From contig OY754974.1 of NCBI GenBank assembly GCA_963576475.1, positions 5,507,774-5,571,773 on the forward strand: a DNA stretch of 64,000 nucleotides. The letters are read 5' to 3'. Below the pieces are notes generated by a model. The model ran no database searches. It was not told the origin of the DNA and saw only the letters and a program-made list of their open reading frames with translations. The stretch is from Molanna angustata. Taxonomy: Eukaryota > Arthropoda > Insecta > Trichoptera > Molannidae. Positions 1-14,654 of the stretch are shown in pieces; position 1 is the first letter of the stretch; each line of letters starts with the position of its first letter. Position numbers and translations under genes: made by a program.

Positions 1-304
1 TCGTGACAGGGAATAATGTGAGAAAAAGGCTAGATTTCAGTTTGAGAGTAATGCTCGATATTGGATCGTACAATTAAATAGAGCACATTGTAATAGTGAC
101 TGGAGAATCTCAACTCCGTACCTACCTATATAAAATAATTTATTTATAGTACTTTAAATTTATAGATTGCACACCAGCAGGATTTTAGCGGATTTTCTTA
201 AAATTTGCTGGATCCAGTAATTTATGATTTTTAATTAAAACTAAAATATTCTCATAAATATAAGGCAATATAGTGGTGTTAGTGTTTATAAGTTTATTTT
301 AATC
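1..304. other. AT-rich non-coding DNA
   Basis: No credible reading frame, RNA gene or repeat was recognised here; the sequence is AT-rich and ordinary. Confidence 0.5.
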
Positions 305-535
305 AATTTGCCTGCCTTCATGGTTCAGTTGAATGGGTATCTGACTGCTGATCCAAAGGTCCCGGGTTCAATTCCCGATGGAGACACAGTTTATAATTGT
401 GTTTTCAGTCTGGATCTGTGAGACGATTAATGTCTCTAGTCTCCAAATGTGGCAACTTGTTATTGGGTACGTGTAAAATTAATATTTGACATAGTACCTG
501 TTAGTTACCCGAGAATCAATATTAAATATCAATTG
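305..535 (+). repeat. tRNA-derived SINE, family A, copy 1
   Basis: The head resembles a tRNA gene with an internal RNA polymerase III promoter. An A-box-like segment (TGGTTCAGTTGAATGG) lies at 321-336 and a B-box (GGTTCAATTCC) at 365-375. A non-tRNA body follows, with a short tail near 530. The same head and body recur in the opposite orientation at 14655-14880, which shows that this is a dispersed family and not a lone tRNA gene. No complete cloverleaf is apparent. The family name is arbitrary. Confidence 0.75.
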
Positions 536-2668
536 AAAATTGAATGAATAAGTCATATCTCTTCTGATTTTTTTTAAATTCATTCAAGTTTTTAATATTG
601 GTTAATCTTCGAATGTCTTACTTGAATCGACTCTCATGTAAACTTTTACAAAAAAAATGATTATATGGAAAAGTAGTTACAATTTTTTTCATGGAATCTT
701 AAAATTTTTATAAAACAAAGTAGTTTTTTACGCCATTATTTGGAAAATAAATATATTTCGGATCCGCAGCGCTGGGTCCAGCAAGCCGAAAAATGCAAGC
801 CTTATTTCAATTAGACTCGGGATTTTCAAGTTCAGATTTAAAGTCATTTACACAAGTCTATTTATGCGAAGACTTGAGAAATGACATTGCAATATGCTAT
901 AACGTCTATTGCTATCGACTGTCCTCTTACTTAACTACATTTTTTTATTATATTTCAAATAATATAGTTTTTTTATTATTTTCTTTAATTTATTAATGTT
1001 GTTGGATGGAAGTCTACAAAATATAATTATAAATCGTACCTTCTTAAAGATTTTACTGGCACAACTTGTGCTTCGTTGAATTTTCTTCTTCTCTCTTTCT
1101 TTTCGTGTGGCGCTGGTAAATTTCCTGAGAAACCTGATTTCCTTTCCTGAATTTTCTTAATTTTAAATGATTCTTTAATCGTACTATGCGAACGGCTAAC
1201 AGCAGTTTTAACTGTAGACATTTGGAATATCACACATCTCGGAATTTGTATTAAGTGCAAGAAAGAAGAGGTTCTTGAAATGATCACTTTGCGAAAAATA
1301 AAATCTACTCGTTGATAACTGATTTAACGAGTTGTCAATTGTCCGATTTTTTACTATTATAATAATTATTTTTGATCAGAACGCATGACTTATACGGTCA
1401 AAAGATTAAGTTTGAGATCGATTCAAACAACTGTTATCAATTTTTATAAACTAGTTTAAGAGTGTTTTTTTTTTCAAAGTGTTCAGTAGCGTGAAATTTT
1501 CTGAAGATCATATCTCGCGTCGTTTAATTAACTTTGCGGTTAGCAGACAAAAAGGTCATTGGTTCATATCCGGCTCGAAGGACCAAACGTTTAATTAAGA
1601 TTGCGGTTGTTAAGTTGAACCCTAAATATCGGGGAGTGGATGTTATTTCACCCTCAAAACGATGTCGTTGTGTCGTGACCACTAAGGGTACTTGACTACC
1701 AAATGCGTTATCAAAATTATACTAGTTATTAAAATACAAACTATATTTATTCAGGTCTTTGCGAAACTGTTTTGGTACATTAATTCAAACGATTATTATC
1801 AGAAAACGTACCATTTATATGTACTAAAGTAAATACATTTGCTACTTCATTCAAAACGTATATATTTTTTTCACTGATAGATGGGAATGAATTATCTGGA
1901 CTAGCAACCCAATGGTGTTTGTTGGGGAGTTTGGATCAACCAATTATTATTTTACCTCTTTTTAGACAATCAACCTATTAGACAATTTTTGGAAATGTAA
2001 GAGTATTAGATAAATACTCTTCCATTTCCAAAAATTCTTCCTCAGTGGAAGGTTTTAGTAAAACACTTATTTGTTTTCGAAATGTCACTTCTCTACGATT
2101 AACAATTTGGGCTGTGGGTTGATGAGTCAGTCAGTCAGTCGAAATACTTTGATTTATATATATAGATACCAACTTGAAAATGTAACGATTATTATTTTTA
2201 TTGCACCATTTCTAAAATTAATCCCTATAATTTCGACGCCCACAACAAAGTGAATGTTCGTGTTACTCCCTGCATTTAGTTCTGTCAAGTCTCCTCCTTT
2301 CTGTGGTCCCATGGGCATGCTATCACTAATTGGCAGGGCCACCCTATTTTTATATACCTACCCCTAACTACGTCTCTACTATGTAGGTATTCTCCGTCGT
2401 CTGCACGACCCCTGTGGACCTTTGTGGGGTACCGGCACAACCCCACTTCTAGCTTTTACTACAATCTAGTTGGTAGTTCGATGCTTTTTGTGGAAAAAAA
2501 AAATTGGCTTTTTACAATGAAGTGCGGGAAAGTTTTAATATGATGCTGTTTGTAGGATTCGTTGGTTTTAACCAATATCGAATATATTTAAAACAGCGAT
2601 CGGAGTTCAAGGATTAAAATTTGTAAGTAGTAACAAAACTATTTCATTTTTTAGGGCCACAACTATTG
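536..2668. other. AT-rich non-coding DNA, no gene recognised
   Basis: Only short open frames occur and none resembles a known protein. A short AGTC run lies near 2125-2140. The part from about 2250 to 2460 is richer in G and C than its surroundings and could be an old transposon fragment, but no family was identified. A B-box-like string near 1560-1572 lacks a convincing A-box. Confidence 0.4.
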
Positions 2669-3080
<412 letters not shown>

Positions 3081-3107
3081 TAACTTTTAGGTTTTCACGG
3101 GTATAAG

Positions 3108-3597
<490 letters not shown>

Positions 3598-3696
3598 TGA
3601 TTATTATTCTTTCTCCTAAATAACCTCAGGGAATATACATAGTAGGGAGTTATGAATTCGAAATTTTAATGGTAATTTTTTATTGCAGATTATTAT
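3598..3696. repeat. 99-bp direct repeat, copy 2
   Basis: Second copy of the segment at 2669-2767, 929 bp downstream and again followed by an AT tract. Confidence 0.85.
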
Positions 3697-3716
3697 TTAT
3701 TATCTTTATTTACGGC

Positions 3717-5094
<1,378 letters not shown>

Positions 5095-5110
5095 TTACGG
5101 CATAAGCCTT

Positions 5111-5771
5111 TTGCAACACAAAAAAACAAACATACCATGAGAAAAGTACATACGGTGCATATAAGTGAAATAAAATTACAGATTGATCTCCATAATATAA
5201 ACAAGAATAAATAAAGTGCGTTTTCATAAAAAAACAAACATACCATGAGAAAAGTACATACGGTGCATATAAGTGAAATAAAATTACAGATTGATCTCCA
5301 TAATATAAACAAGAATAAATAAAGTGCGTTTTCATAAAAAAACAAACATACCACGAGAAAAGTACATACGGTGCATATAAGTGAAATAAAATTACAGATT
5401 GATCTCCATAATATAAACAAGAATAAATAAAGTGCGTTTTCATAAAAAAACAAACATACCATGAGAAAAGTACATACGGTGCATATAAGTGAAATAAAAT
5501 TACAGATTGATCTCCATAATATAAACAAGAATAAATAAAGTGCGTTTTCATAAAAAAACAAACATACCACGAGAAAAGTACATACGGTGCATATAAGTGA
5601 AATAAAATTCCAGATTGATCTCCATAATATAAACAAGAATAAATCAAGTGCGTTTTCATAAAAAAACAAACATACCATGAGAAAAGTACATACGGTGCAC
5701 ATAAGTGAAATAAAATTACAGATTGATCTCCATAATATAAACAAGAATAAATAAAGTGCGTTTTCATAAAG
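5111..5771. repeat. 108-bp tandem repeat, six copies
   Basis: The unit containing CATACCATGAGAAAAG recurs at 5131, 5239, 5347, 5455, 5563 and 5671, a strict 108-bp period. The copies differ by only a few substitutions (ATGAG or ACGAG). Because 108 is a multiple of three, two frames on the minus strand stay open for more than 230 codons and give a false 36-residue repeat protein. Nothing suggests that it is translated. Confidence 0.95.
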
Positions 5772-6182
5772 CAAAAATTATTAAAGTAGGTACATACATC
5801 ATCAATTTTCAAACATTGTTTTTTTAAGAAAAACATTTATTTTATTCTAAATTTATGTGTTTAACTGCCTTTATTTCCATTTTTTTTAAAATATCGTACA
5901 TTGTTATCGCATATAACAAAGAAGAGCGTTGATGAGTGTTTAAATGCCGGCTAGTCAATACAATAATTAAATATGGTGGAGACGAAAGAACGTATTGAGA
6001 GTATAAATTGAAACAATGCTTCAATTGACAGAAATACACCTTAAATAGGTAGATAATTTTAGTTTCTATAAAAAAAGAACATTGTTGTAGTACATCTCAA
6101 ACTTTTTTTAAACAATTTTTATAAAATTTTAATTTACTGACGACATTGTTTCATACAATTTGTAAGGCAGTAATTTGTATAC
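5772..6182. other. AT-rich non-coding DNA
   Basis: Nothing recognised. Confidence 0.4.
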
Positions 6183-6453
6183 ACTAGTTGCATGTAACAC
6201 ATGAGATCCAACTGTCGATAGCGATAGTATGTATATTTGAAGAATAAGAATCAAACTATAAACCCATAGTCCTTTTTTCCGGGTAGGAAACCTCCATATT
6301 ATCCTATCTTGACATACATACCTACATGTGTTGTATAGAAAACTAAATATCTTAAAATATTCAATAATTTGGGTTTATAGTTTGGTACTTATTCTTCAAC
6401 TATACATACTATCGCTATCGACAGTTGGATCTCATGTGTTACATGCAACTAGT
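6183..6453. mobile_element. Two Helitron-like (HINE family 1) 3' ends in inverted orientation
   Basis: The left end starts ACTAGTTGCATGTAACACAT and the right end is its reverse complement. Each arm is about 85 bp and includes ATCCAACTGTCGAT and a TAGCGATAG motif. Elsewhere in the window the same arm is the 3' terminus of a 1.1-kb element. This is therefore a head-to-head pair of 3' ends or an internally deleted foldback derivative. The centre keeps the AGGATA and AAGATA segments of the full element. Confidence 0.8.
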
Positions 6454-6475
6454 TATTAATTTGTGTTTAAGTGTT

Positions 6476-6557
6476 AATAGTTCTGTATGTATTCTTCTAT
6501 TATACATAGGTACTACCGCCAACGACAGTTGGATCTCATGTATAACATGCAAATAGT
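6476..6557 (+). mobile_element. Diverged HINE family 1 3' end
   Basis: A degraded third copy of the terminal arm: CGACAGTTGGATCTCATGT is followed by ACATGCAAATAGT, where intact copies end GCAACTAGT. Confidence 0.65.
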
Positions 6558-7176
6558 AATATCTCAAATTACGAATGCTGTCCATAAACATTTTACTGAC
6601 ATCAATACAAAATTACTGAAGTAGTTATGTATCTTCCTAAACATAATATTATCTTTACAGATATGAGTATACAATCGTCTCATATTGACTTCTAACTTTT
6701 AACGAGTTCGATCACATCACATTTCGCCTCCACCGATTACATTTTGATGAGGACATGTTTATTCACATTCCTAACTTATTTTATATCTTTTCAATCAATT
6801 TTAATACTTTTCACATGATTGGTTTCAATCCGATTTCATAGCTATTTTAGTTCCTCGATAAAAAATAATTTATGTAGATATATTATAAATATAAAATACT
6901 AGGTTTTCGTTCTATAAAATAAAGTTGATAATCGACGCGTTTCGTGCAAGGCACATCATCAATTTGATCTGTGATAGATTAACTACAAAAATTTGCACGT
7001 CATTCAGAATTTCCTTTTTCAAATATAAAAAAATGATAATACATAATTATAACCTTTAATTCAATTCAACAGTAAATAAGCTGGGTGTGAAAAGTGTTTA
7101 TAATACAAAAAAAAAATGGTTTATTAAAAAAATTGCGGTTCCTATTATTAAAAGTGTGATTAATATATTCAATTGG
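6558..7176. other. Non-coding DNA with a hammerhead-like motif
   Basis: AT-rich; the only structure seen is the ribozyme-like motif at 6934-6962. Confidence 0.4.
6934..6962 (-). ncRNA. Hammerhead-ribozyme-like motif, helix I not preserved
   Basis: On the minus strand: core TTGATGA (consensus CTGANGA with C3 to T), one spacer base, helix II GTGC-CTT-GCAC, GAAA, the self-complementary helix III ACGCGT, then C at the cleavage position. The flanks do not pair as helix I, so it is probably inactive. The architecture matches four other motifs in this window. Known hammerheads of Penelope-like elements have short palindromic helix III, so it may derive from such an element. Confidence 0.5.
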
Positions 7177-7848
7177 ATGTATTAGGTTTTATTTTAAAGA
7201 TTGAATTATTTATTTATATTTTTATATAATTTATGTACATGTGTACAAAGGCAGGTTTATTGCCATAAGGCAAAATCTTCCAACCAACCCGAGCAACGTG
7301 AAGTCTCTAAGTTAAATTGGTACAGTACTAATTTATTGAGAAATAAATTGATAAAAAATAACATAAGAGAGTAAGAAATATAAAAAAATACAAGTACGAG
7401 AAATACGAGAAAAAAAAATGAAAAGAGAGTTTAAAAAATTAAAAATATAAATAACACTGATCATAACAATGAGGAAAAGGAGGTTACGGAAGGATATAGA
7501 AGGAATTCAGGAACTATTTGACAAATAAAGTATATATTTATTATAAAAAATATTCTTGATTTATTCAGATTAATTTTACATTTATTCATTTAGACATATT
7601 TAATTAAGACTTTTGTATGTAACACAAAATATTTGACATAAGTATTGTTTCTTGAATTATTTTTCATAAGAGATAGAAAACAAAGGAAAGTAAGATTCAC
7701 TCTGATTTTGAATACACAAAATCAGACATTTCATAATAAGTAGGTACTTGCTATATAAGGTACCTATGTACATACTACTTAGTTTTTAAATAACAAGGTA
7801 AGTACTTAAACATGTATTAGGTTTTATTTTAAAGATTGAATTATTTAT
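7177..7848 (-). mobile_element. LINE 3' end insertion flanked by a 37-bp direct repeat
   Basis: A 37-bp string is repeated exactly at 7177-7213 and 7812-7848, consistent with a target-site duplication. Just inside the left copy the minus strand ends in an A/T-rich tail preceded by a typical 3' UTR (GGCAATAAACCTGCC near 7250-7264). The remaining insert of about 600 bp has no coding potential, so only the 3' UTR and unassigned sequence were inserted. Confidence 0.65.
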
Positions 7849-9299
7849 GTACTTATATTATAAAGAAATGATCGAGTATTGTTTTAATGGAAGATTTTAA
7901 AAGTATTATAATGTAAGATATACAATAGGAAAGTCGAAAGGTTGAGAAAAAAATCTAAATGTAAAAATAAACTATATAGTTGTAGTACCAACATATATAT
8001 AATTGGCTTTTAATATGTTTAATTTAAGAAAAGATTATTATTAAGATTCAGTTGGTATATTTTAGGATAGTACAAATAACTATTTATTAATTTCAAAGAA
8101 ATCGTTCAGTATTTTAATCACAAAGTATTTATTGAAACCTACGAATCGATTATCAATTATCATAATCTTGAATCCCTTGAATGTAGAAGAATATAATTTG
8201 ACCAACTAATGTTTCATAAAATCTGAACAACGCTATAGACTCACCGGATCTACATCCATGTACCTGGAAGGTCAGTTCGCGTGAACAAATTATTTCATGT
8301 TCCCTATTGCAGAACTAACTTTAGATGCAACGCTACTTTACCGCGTGCTACAAAAAATGTACACAATTATAAGTTTGCGATGCAAGTAGATATATTCAAT
8401 GACAACTATATACAATATCGTCATGATTTATCGTCATGCACAGCGGCGACTCTATATGAAGTGCGTTGGATCAATTGCACTACCAATTTTTAAATGGTAT
8501 ATTCTAAAAATTAATATTAAAATATGTTTTTAATATATTTTTAAGCTTTAATTTATTACTGTTATTTTTCTAAACCAATTGATTATTATATATATACCCT
8601 CGCAATCGACATCATATTATAATGAAATCTACCGCAATACAAATATTATCATTATGTAATGTATGGCGTGCGATATCCATATTGCACCAAAATTGATTTC
8701 TTTTTAATACAGCGTATGTATGAAGAGAAAGAGATAGTCCCCTGGCAGATGAAATAGCGATACTTGTACTGAATTCATAAGGCAGACTCGTGCAGGCTCG
8801 TGCGCTGCACCAAGCTTATCATATCTTAGATGTAATTAGTATGTATACATCTATCTCGCTCTCTAATTCATAAGTCATTCGTATTGAAAGAGATGAGTGC
8901 CACGTATACATGACATACAGCCGATTCCGCGACTAAAATACGAGTGTCACATATTGACACACAACTTTAGACCTAATTACTTAGTATATTAATACTTGAT
9001 TGAGAGGAAAATTGTATGAATAATACTCCCATACATTTGTCTTCACGACATCTGTTGATAAATCAGTGAAACAATATTGTAAAATAACAATATCACTTAT
9101 AAAAGAGAACGCTGGCGCGGTTTTTAAAATTATTTGAAAACAAATACTGTGACTTTAATACATTTTTTTAAATATCCTATATTGTATTTATGGTTTAAAT
9201 ACCTATTAATTTATTATCAATTCAGAAAAAAATTGCACTACCAAAAATGATCAAAATTACAATCGACCAGTCGCCACTGGTCATGCATATTATACCAAA
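7849..9299. other. Non-coding DNA, nothing recognised
   Basis: Only short frames occur, such as 70 codons at 8281-8493, with no resemblance to a known protein. Confidence 0.4.
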
Positions 9300-9479
9300 A
9301 ATTACTTTTTTTTTATATAAATAACATAACAAATAAATTGCGTTGGTTTGGACCACCTCACTAAGCCAGGCCTGTTCCGCGGTGGTAGACTAGTTACTAA
9401 GTCATTGTAAGCTGTTATAGAGAATGATTGTGTAGCCCATGGTCCACTTATTGAGTCCGATGTTAGAAGTTTTGTCGTG
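9300..9479. other. Unassigned segment next to a minisatellite
   Basis: A somewhat GC-richer stretch with a short minus-strand frame (contains PPRNRPGLVRWSKP). It could be an old transposon fragment; the family is not recognised. Confidence 0.25.
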
Positions 9480-9480
9480 T

Positions 9481-9850
9481 ATGTTGTTATGAATTGAGAA
9501 TTTGCTGACAATAGTTGATCCCTTTGTTATATAACCATGTTTGTATTGTATGCATGTTGTTATGAATTGAGAATTTGCTGACAATAGTTGATCCCTTTGT
9601 TATATAACCATGTTTGTATTGTATGTATGTTGTTATGAATTGAGAATTTGCTGACAATAGTTGATCCCTTTGTTATATAACCATGTTTGTATTGTATGTA
9701 TGTTGTTATGAATTGAGAATTTGCTGACAATAGTTGATCCCTTTGTTATATAACCATGTTTGTATTGTATGTATGTTGTTATGAATTGAGAATTTGCTGA
9801 CAATAGTTGATCCCTTTGTTATATAACCAATAGCCATGTTTGTATTGTAT
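9481..9850. repeat. 73-bp minisatellite, five copies
   Basis: ATGTTGTTATGAATTGAG recurs at 9481, 9554 (as a near match), 9627, 9700 and 9773 with a 73-bp period and very few differences. The array ends after a short AATAGCC insertion near 9830. Confidence 0.95.
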
Positions 9851-10646
9851 GTTTAAGTCTTGTATTTTCTATTAAATGTATGTTCTTTATATCTTTTGCA
9901 ACTATATTTAGGATCTTTGGAGCCAAGTATTGATAATGTATTTGTCCGTATGTAGTGTTTGTCTTCGGAGTGATTAGTTGACATTGATTGTTATTTTTGA
10001 AATATGCTTATTTTTTTTTGTATTCTTGTGGTTAGTTTGTAATAATTACACATTATATGTGTGAAACAATATTATTGGGTGTACAGATTGTTGTTTTCTT
10101 CTTTTATTTTTATCATGAACTTTTCTTTCTGTATTCCTGTAATGTTTCCTAATCAAAATAAATAATTTTCTATCAAATAAAAACAAACGCCTACGAATTA
10201 CAAAATCCATTCTATTTGACTGTTACTGTCTATAGTAAAAATAATTGTATGTCTTTGGTGCACACACCATACTCTTTTGATATTCCTTCCTTCTTTGAAT
10301 TCACGAAATATCTGGGTGATTTGATTTCTCCCCCTCTTTGGGTAAAATAGAGTTTAAGTCAGTATGGATGACAGTCCGAGAAGGGGAACTGGGATAAGAA
10401 ACGTCTACAGCGTCAACTTCTAATGCCTGCAGTTAGTTTTATCGTCGTATGGCAGTTACAAACATATAGATGTACAATTTACTTTAGTTATGTACGAATT
10501 ACTGTTGAATCCAAAAATACAGATGGAAACGACATGAATATTGGAATAATTGATTTTCTGTGAAATAACAAAACTAATGCGTACATTTAAGCTCCAGATG
10601 TTCCATATCTATTTGATACCTACATACTTGTCGACAAATCATACCT
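9851..10646. other. Non-coding DNA, nothing recognised
   Basis: AT-rich, without credible frames. Confidence 0.4.
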
Positions 10647-10717
10647 ACTAGTTGCATGTAACACGAGATCCAACTATCGATGGCGATAGTAGGTACATAT
10701 AGTTGATGAATACTAAT
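10647..10717 (-). mobile_element. HINE family 1 3' end, solo fragment
   Basis: Begins ACTAGTTGCATGTAACACGA and continues through ATCCAACTATCGATGGCGAT, a diverged copy of the CTAGT-terminated arm, here without the element body. Confidence 0.75.
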
Positions 10718-10837
10718 AATTTTAAGGTTTTTTCGTTGACACAGTGGAAGTTCATAATTATAAATTGTAAAAAAAACTTATAAAAAATTTTTATAAAAAG
10801 AAAACACAGTTTGATTCCACATTGAGTATGTTTAATT

Positions 10838-10881
10838 TGCCTAAGCGCTTTCGCCAGTCACAGCTGGCATCCTCAGAGGCA
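10838..10881 (-). ncRNA. Hammerhead ribozyme motif, consensus core
   Basis: On the minus strand the order of parts is: helix I 5' strand TGCCT, core CTGAGGA (fits CTGANGA exactly), one spacer T, helix II GCCAG-CTGTGA-CTGGC (five pairs), GAAA, palindromic helix III AGCGCT, T at the cleavage position, and helix I 3' strand AGGCA (five pairs with the first strand). All conserved core positions are met. The 6-bp self-complementary helix III suggests a minimal type that would act best as a dimer, as described for Penelope-like elements. The flanks (10740-11050), with a G-rich tract near 10945-10960, may belong to the same element, but no coding part is adjacent. Activity is inferred only from motif and pairing. 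Confidence 0.75.
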
Positions 10882-11084
10882 CACTATATACTAACTTAAA
10901 ATTTATACAAGTAATGGTCAAATGGGTATGAACAGGTAAACAGGGGAGGGGGGAGGGAAAAACCCTATCAGACATATACAGATATTTTTACATAGATAAC
11001 AATTAATAGGTAGAAAGTATGGGAAGCCCGTATTAACAATGGTTACAATATAAATAACTACAATGATTAGCAAGCAAATAACAA

Positions 11085-11165
11085 ACTATGAACCCATAAA
11101 TCTAAATTATTGCATATTTTAAGATATATTTGTTTTCTATACAAAATATGAATGACAAGATAGGA
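11085..11165 (-). mobile_element. HINE family 1 internal fragment
   Basis: Matches the sub-terminal segment of the other copies (AAACCCATAAAT-like start through GACAAGATAGGATA), without the terminus. Confidence 0.6.
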
Positions 11166-11175
11166 TATTCATTAT

Positions 11176-11275
11176 GATGAAACTTTCAAAATACAATTTC
11201 ATCATGATACTAGTTGATAATTTAGGAAATCATTAATCTTCAAAATATCCCTTTGGGTTAGTGAGGAGTAAAAAT
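11176..11275 (+). mobile_element. HINE-like family 2 end fragment
   Basis: Shares GATACTAGTTGATAAT and TTAGTGAGGAGTAAAAA with the end of the element at 54311-54895. Only this end is present. Confidence 0.65.
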
Positions 11276-12218
11276 GCATCCAATAACACCACATTTACCG
11301 ATTTTGGAACCGAAATAAAACGTAGATAATTGGTTTTTGTGTTTTTAGAATGGAAATGTACATATTTTAAAATTAACGAATAAAATAGAACACAGTATTT
11401 TAAAAAGTTCTGTCATAATAAATCGAACATGACATGTGTTTAGATACTTTATTCTATTTTATTTCTTAATTTAAATTGTAGGTGTTTTATTAAATCAAAT
11501 TAAATACGGAAAAATCTAATCTAGGAGCTACATTCTCTGACATCGGATTCTTGCCGAAGCACAAATTGTACGAAAAATTTTCAACGCAATAATTTCGGGA
11601 AAATTTCATCGTGTCGCACGGCGAATAAAATGTCGCCGCGGTGAATAAAAATCTCGTATATTTTTTGTGATCGAACATCACTAATGGATGACTGGTTTAT
11701 TTGAGACGTCTAAAAGCACTTACTTAATGAATTAGTCTGGTGACCCGACGGATTCCGATAGTTATGATCGGTCTCCGCATCGTTTGGCTTTTCAAAAGGG
11801 AAGACTTCGCCTAAGTGAATTATTACTTTATGATTCGCGCCACCAGAAACTTCATTATAGTTCTCCCTCAAAAGGGGGTGATTAATGATATTAGTTTTAT
11901 GTAAACAACATTAATCTTGGATTGTTCTCGTATTATAAACGATATAACAATATCATTCTTATGGATAATTTTTTGACTCGGGAAAATTTATGCTCCTTTG
12001 AGCTCTCTATTAGTGGATATTTCGAAAATTTTCATTGCAAATTATTACAAAACTGCTGACTCGATTTTAGTTAAAAAGAAATCAATGATCATTTTTGATG
12101 CGTATTACGTATTTATTCATTTATTTATTTTATTGGTTAATAGAGAGTTATACAGTCTATACAATTTTTAAAACAGACAATGTACATTGCTTTATTGGTG
12201 GACCAGTGAAAACTCGAT
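11276..12218. other. Non-coding DNA, nothing firm
   Basis: A string resembling a retroelement primer-binding site (TGGTGACCCGACGGAT) occurs near 11738, but no LTR or coding part accompanies it. A T-rich stretch with TTTA repeats lies near 12115-12140. Confidence 0.35.
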
Positions 12219-13361
<1,143 letters not shown>

Positions 13362-13449
13362 TAATATTGATTGCAAAAAATTACAAATATGTAATGATTT
13401 ACCAGTAGGTACTAAAACAATAAAATAAGACAGCTAATTTGATCAAAGT
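13362..13449. other. Short non-coding gap
   Basis: No feature seen. Confidence 0.3.
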
Positions 13450-13625
13450 TTTAGGAAAGATTTATTTATTATTAATTAGGCAACCCACCCAAAACAAGGG
13501 TGATTTGTGCCATTCTAGTGTATATGAGACACACAAATTATTATTTAAACTTATTTGAAGAATTAGTTTAATTGCTAGTTGAACATTTACAGGTTAATTT
13601 GATTAGAGAAAAGCAATTTAGAAAT
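13450..13625 (-). mobile_element. LINE 3' end fragment
   Basis: The minus strand reads TGGCACAAATCACCCTTG and GGGTGGGTTGCCTAATTA before a TAA/AAT-rich tail. Related 3' UTR sequence (GGCACAAATCAACCTTAAA) ends the LINE at 27300-27827, so this is a severely 5'-truncated copy of that family. Confidence 0.55.
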
Positions 13626-13853
13626 TTGGCAATTCACGCGTTTTTTGTTGAGTAATAATAGGTGGACGATATTAAAAGGACGAGGAAGATTAACAATAGA
13701 ATCATAAAGATCACATGCAGATCAAATTGGGCACCAAAGGACACATGGTTGGGCGACTCAACATCCAATCAGGAGGAGACAGTTGTCCTAAACGCACTGA
13801 GAGAGCTCGCAGAGATGTCGAGTGTACCTACATATTAAAGAAAGCATCGTACA

Positions 13854-14489
13854 CCGTATAGCAGGGGTGGCCAACTTGACAAGATCCAAGATCTACTGTT
13901 TACTGAGGAAGTCCTGTGCGATCTACCAATTACATACTTCTTGAAATTTTAAATGAAACAGCATAGTTCAGTACACAATTAAGTAGTATTTTTTTATTTT
14001 ATTAAGAGGGAAAATATAAAACTGAAAATTATTTTTAGTAACTACCTACTTATGTAAATTAGTGTGAGCACTGCGTCTGAGCGTCTCCCACTAGATTAGC
14101 AAAATCAGGTTTGTTGTTGGAAATTTCCAACCTTAAAGAATCCAGTGTATGAACGTCTGTCAAGCGAGAACGGTGTTTATTTTTGTTTGTTTTAAGTAGG
14201 AAAATGCTGACTCACATAAATATGTTGAACCAAAACACGAATGCAATTGTTCAACACATTCCTTCAAACATGGATATTTCTTGTTGGAAACCATTGCCCA
14301 GAAATTTAGATCCATAAAATAAAGTGAACGTAACGTGATAGGTGCAGCAGTTTGTGATTACGTTGCGCAGTCTGTTCTACGTATTTATGTATGTTTTTAT
14401 TTATTTTTTCCTTGCCACGATCGACTGGACTTATAGTCGCGATCGACCGGTCGATCGCGATCGACCGGTTGGCCACCCCTGCCGTATAG
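13854..14489. mobile_element. hAT-superfamily element with perfect 8-bp target-site duplication
   Basis: The element body is 13862-14481. Its ends, CAGGGGTGGCCAAC and GTTGGCCACCCCTG, are perfect 14-bp inverted repeats, and CCGTATAG flanks it at 13854-13861 and 14482-14489. An 8-bp duplication and CAGGG-type ends are diagnostic of hAT. At 620 bp it is a deletion derivative that keeps only a broken transposase C-terminus. A palindromic GATCGACCGGTCGATC-type block lies just inside the right end. Confidence 0.93.
14059..14270 (-). pseudogene. hAT transposase C-terminal (dimerisation) domain, frameshifted
   Basis: Minus-strand translation gives 'YLCESAFSYLK' in one frame and then 'HRSRLTDVHTLDSLRLEIS' and 'KPDFANLV' in another, ending at a stop at 14059-14061. 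This is the conserved C-terminal block of hAT transposases of the ZBED/GTF2IRD2 type. A single frameshift near 14190 separates the two parts, and the catalytic upstream region is deleted, so the element is non-autonomous. Confidence 0.8.
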
Positions 14490-14654
14490 GATATTGTCAG
14501 ATAAATGCGCGAAACGCGTGAATAATCACAACCTATGGATTTTACATAAGTGCCTTAGTATGACTTAATTTTATTTTTACAATAAAAGATACGTATTGTT
14601 GCATGACGGAAAAATCGCTAATAGAACATTTCTATGAATCAATTATTATTTATT

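Noticed and set aside
305..380. A genuine tRNA gene
   Set aside because: A second copy with the same non-tRNA body at 14655-14880 shows it is a SINE, and a full cloverleaf cannot be drawn.
11736..11755. TGGTGACCCGACGGAT as a retroelement primer-binding site
   Set aside because: No LTR end just upstream and no retroelement coding sequence nearby; a short match alone is not enough.
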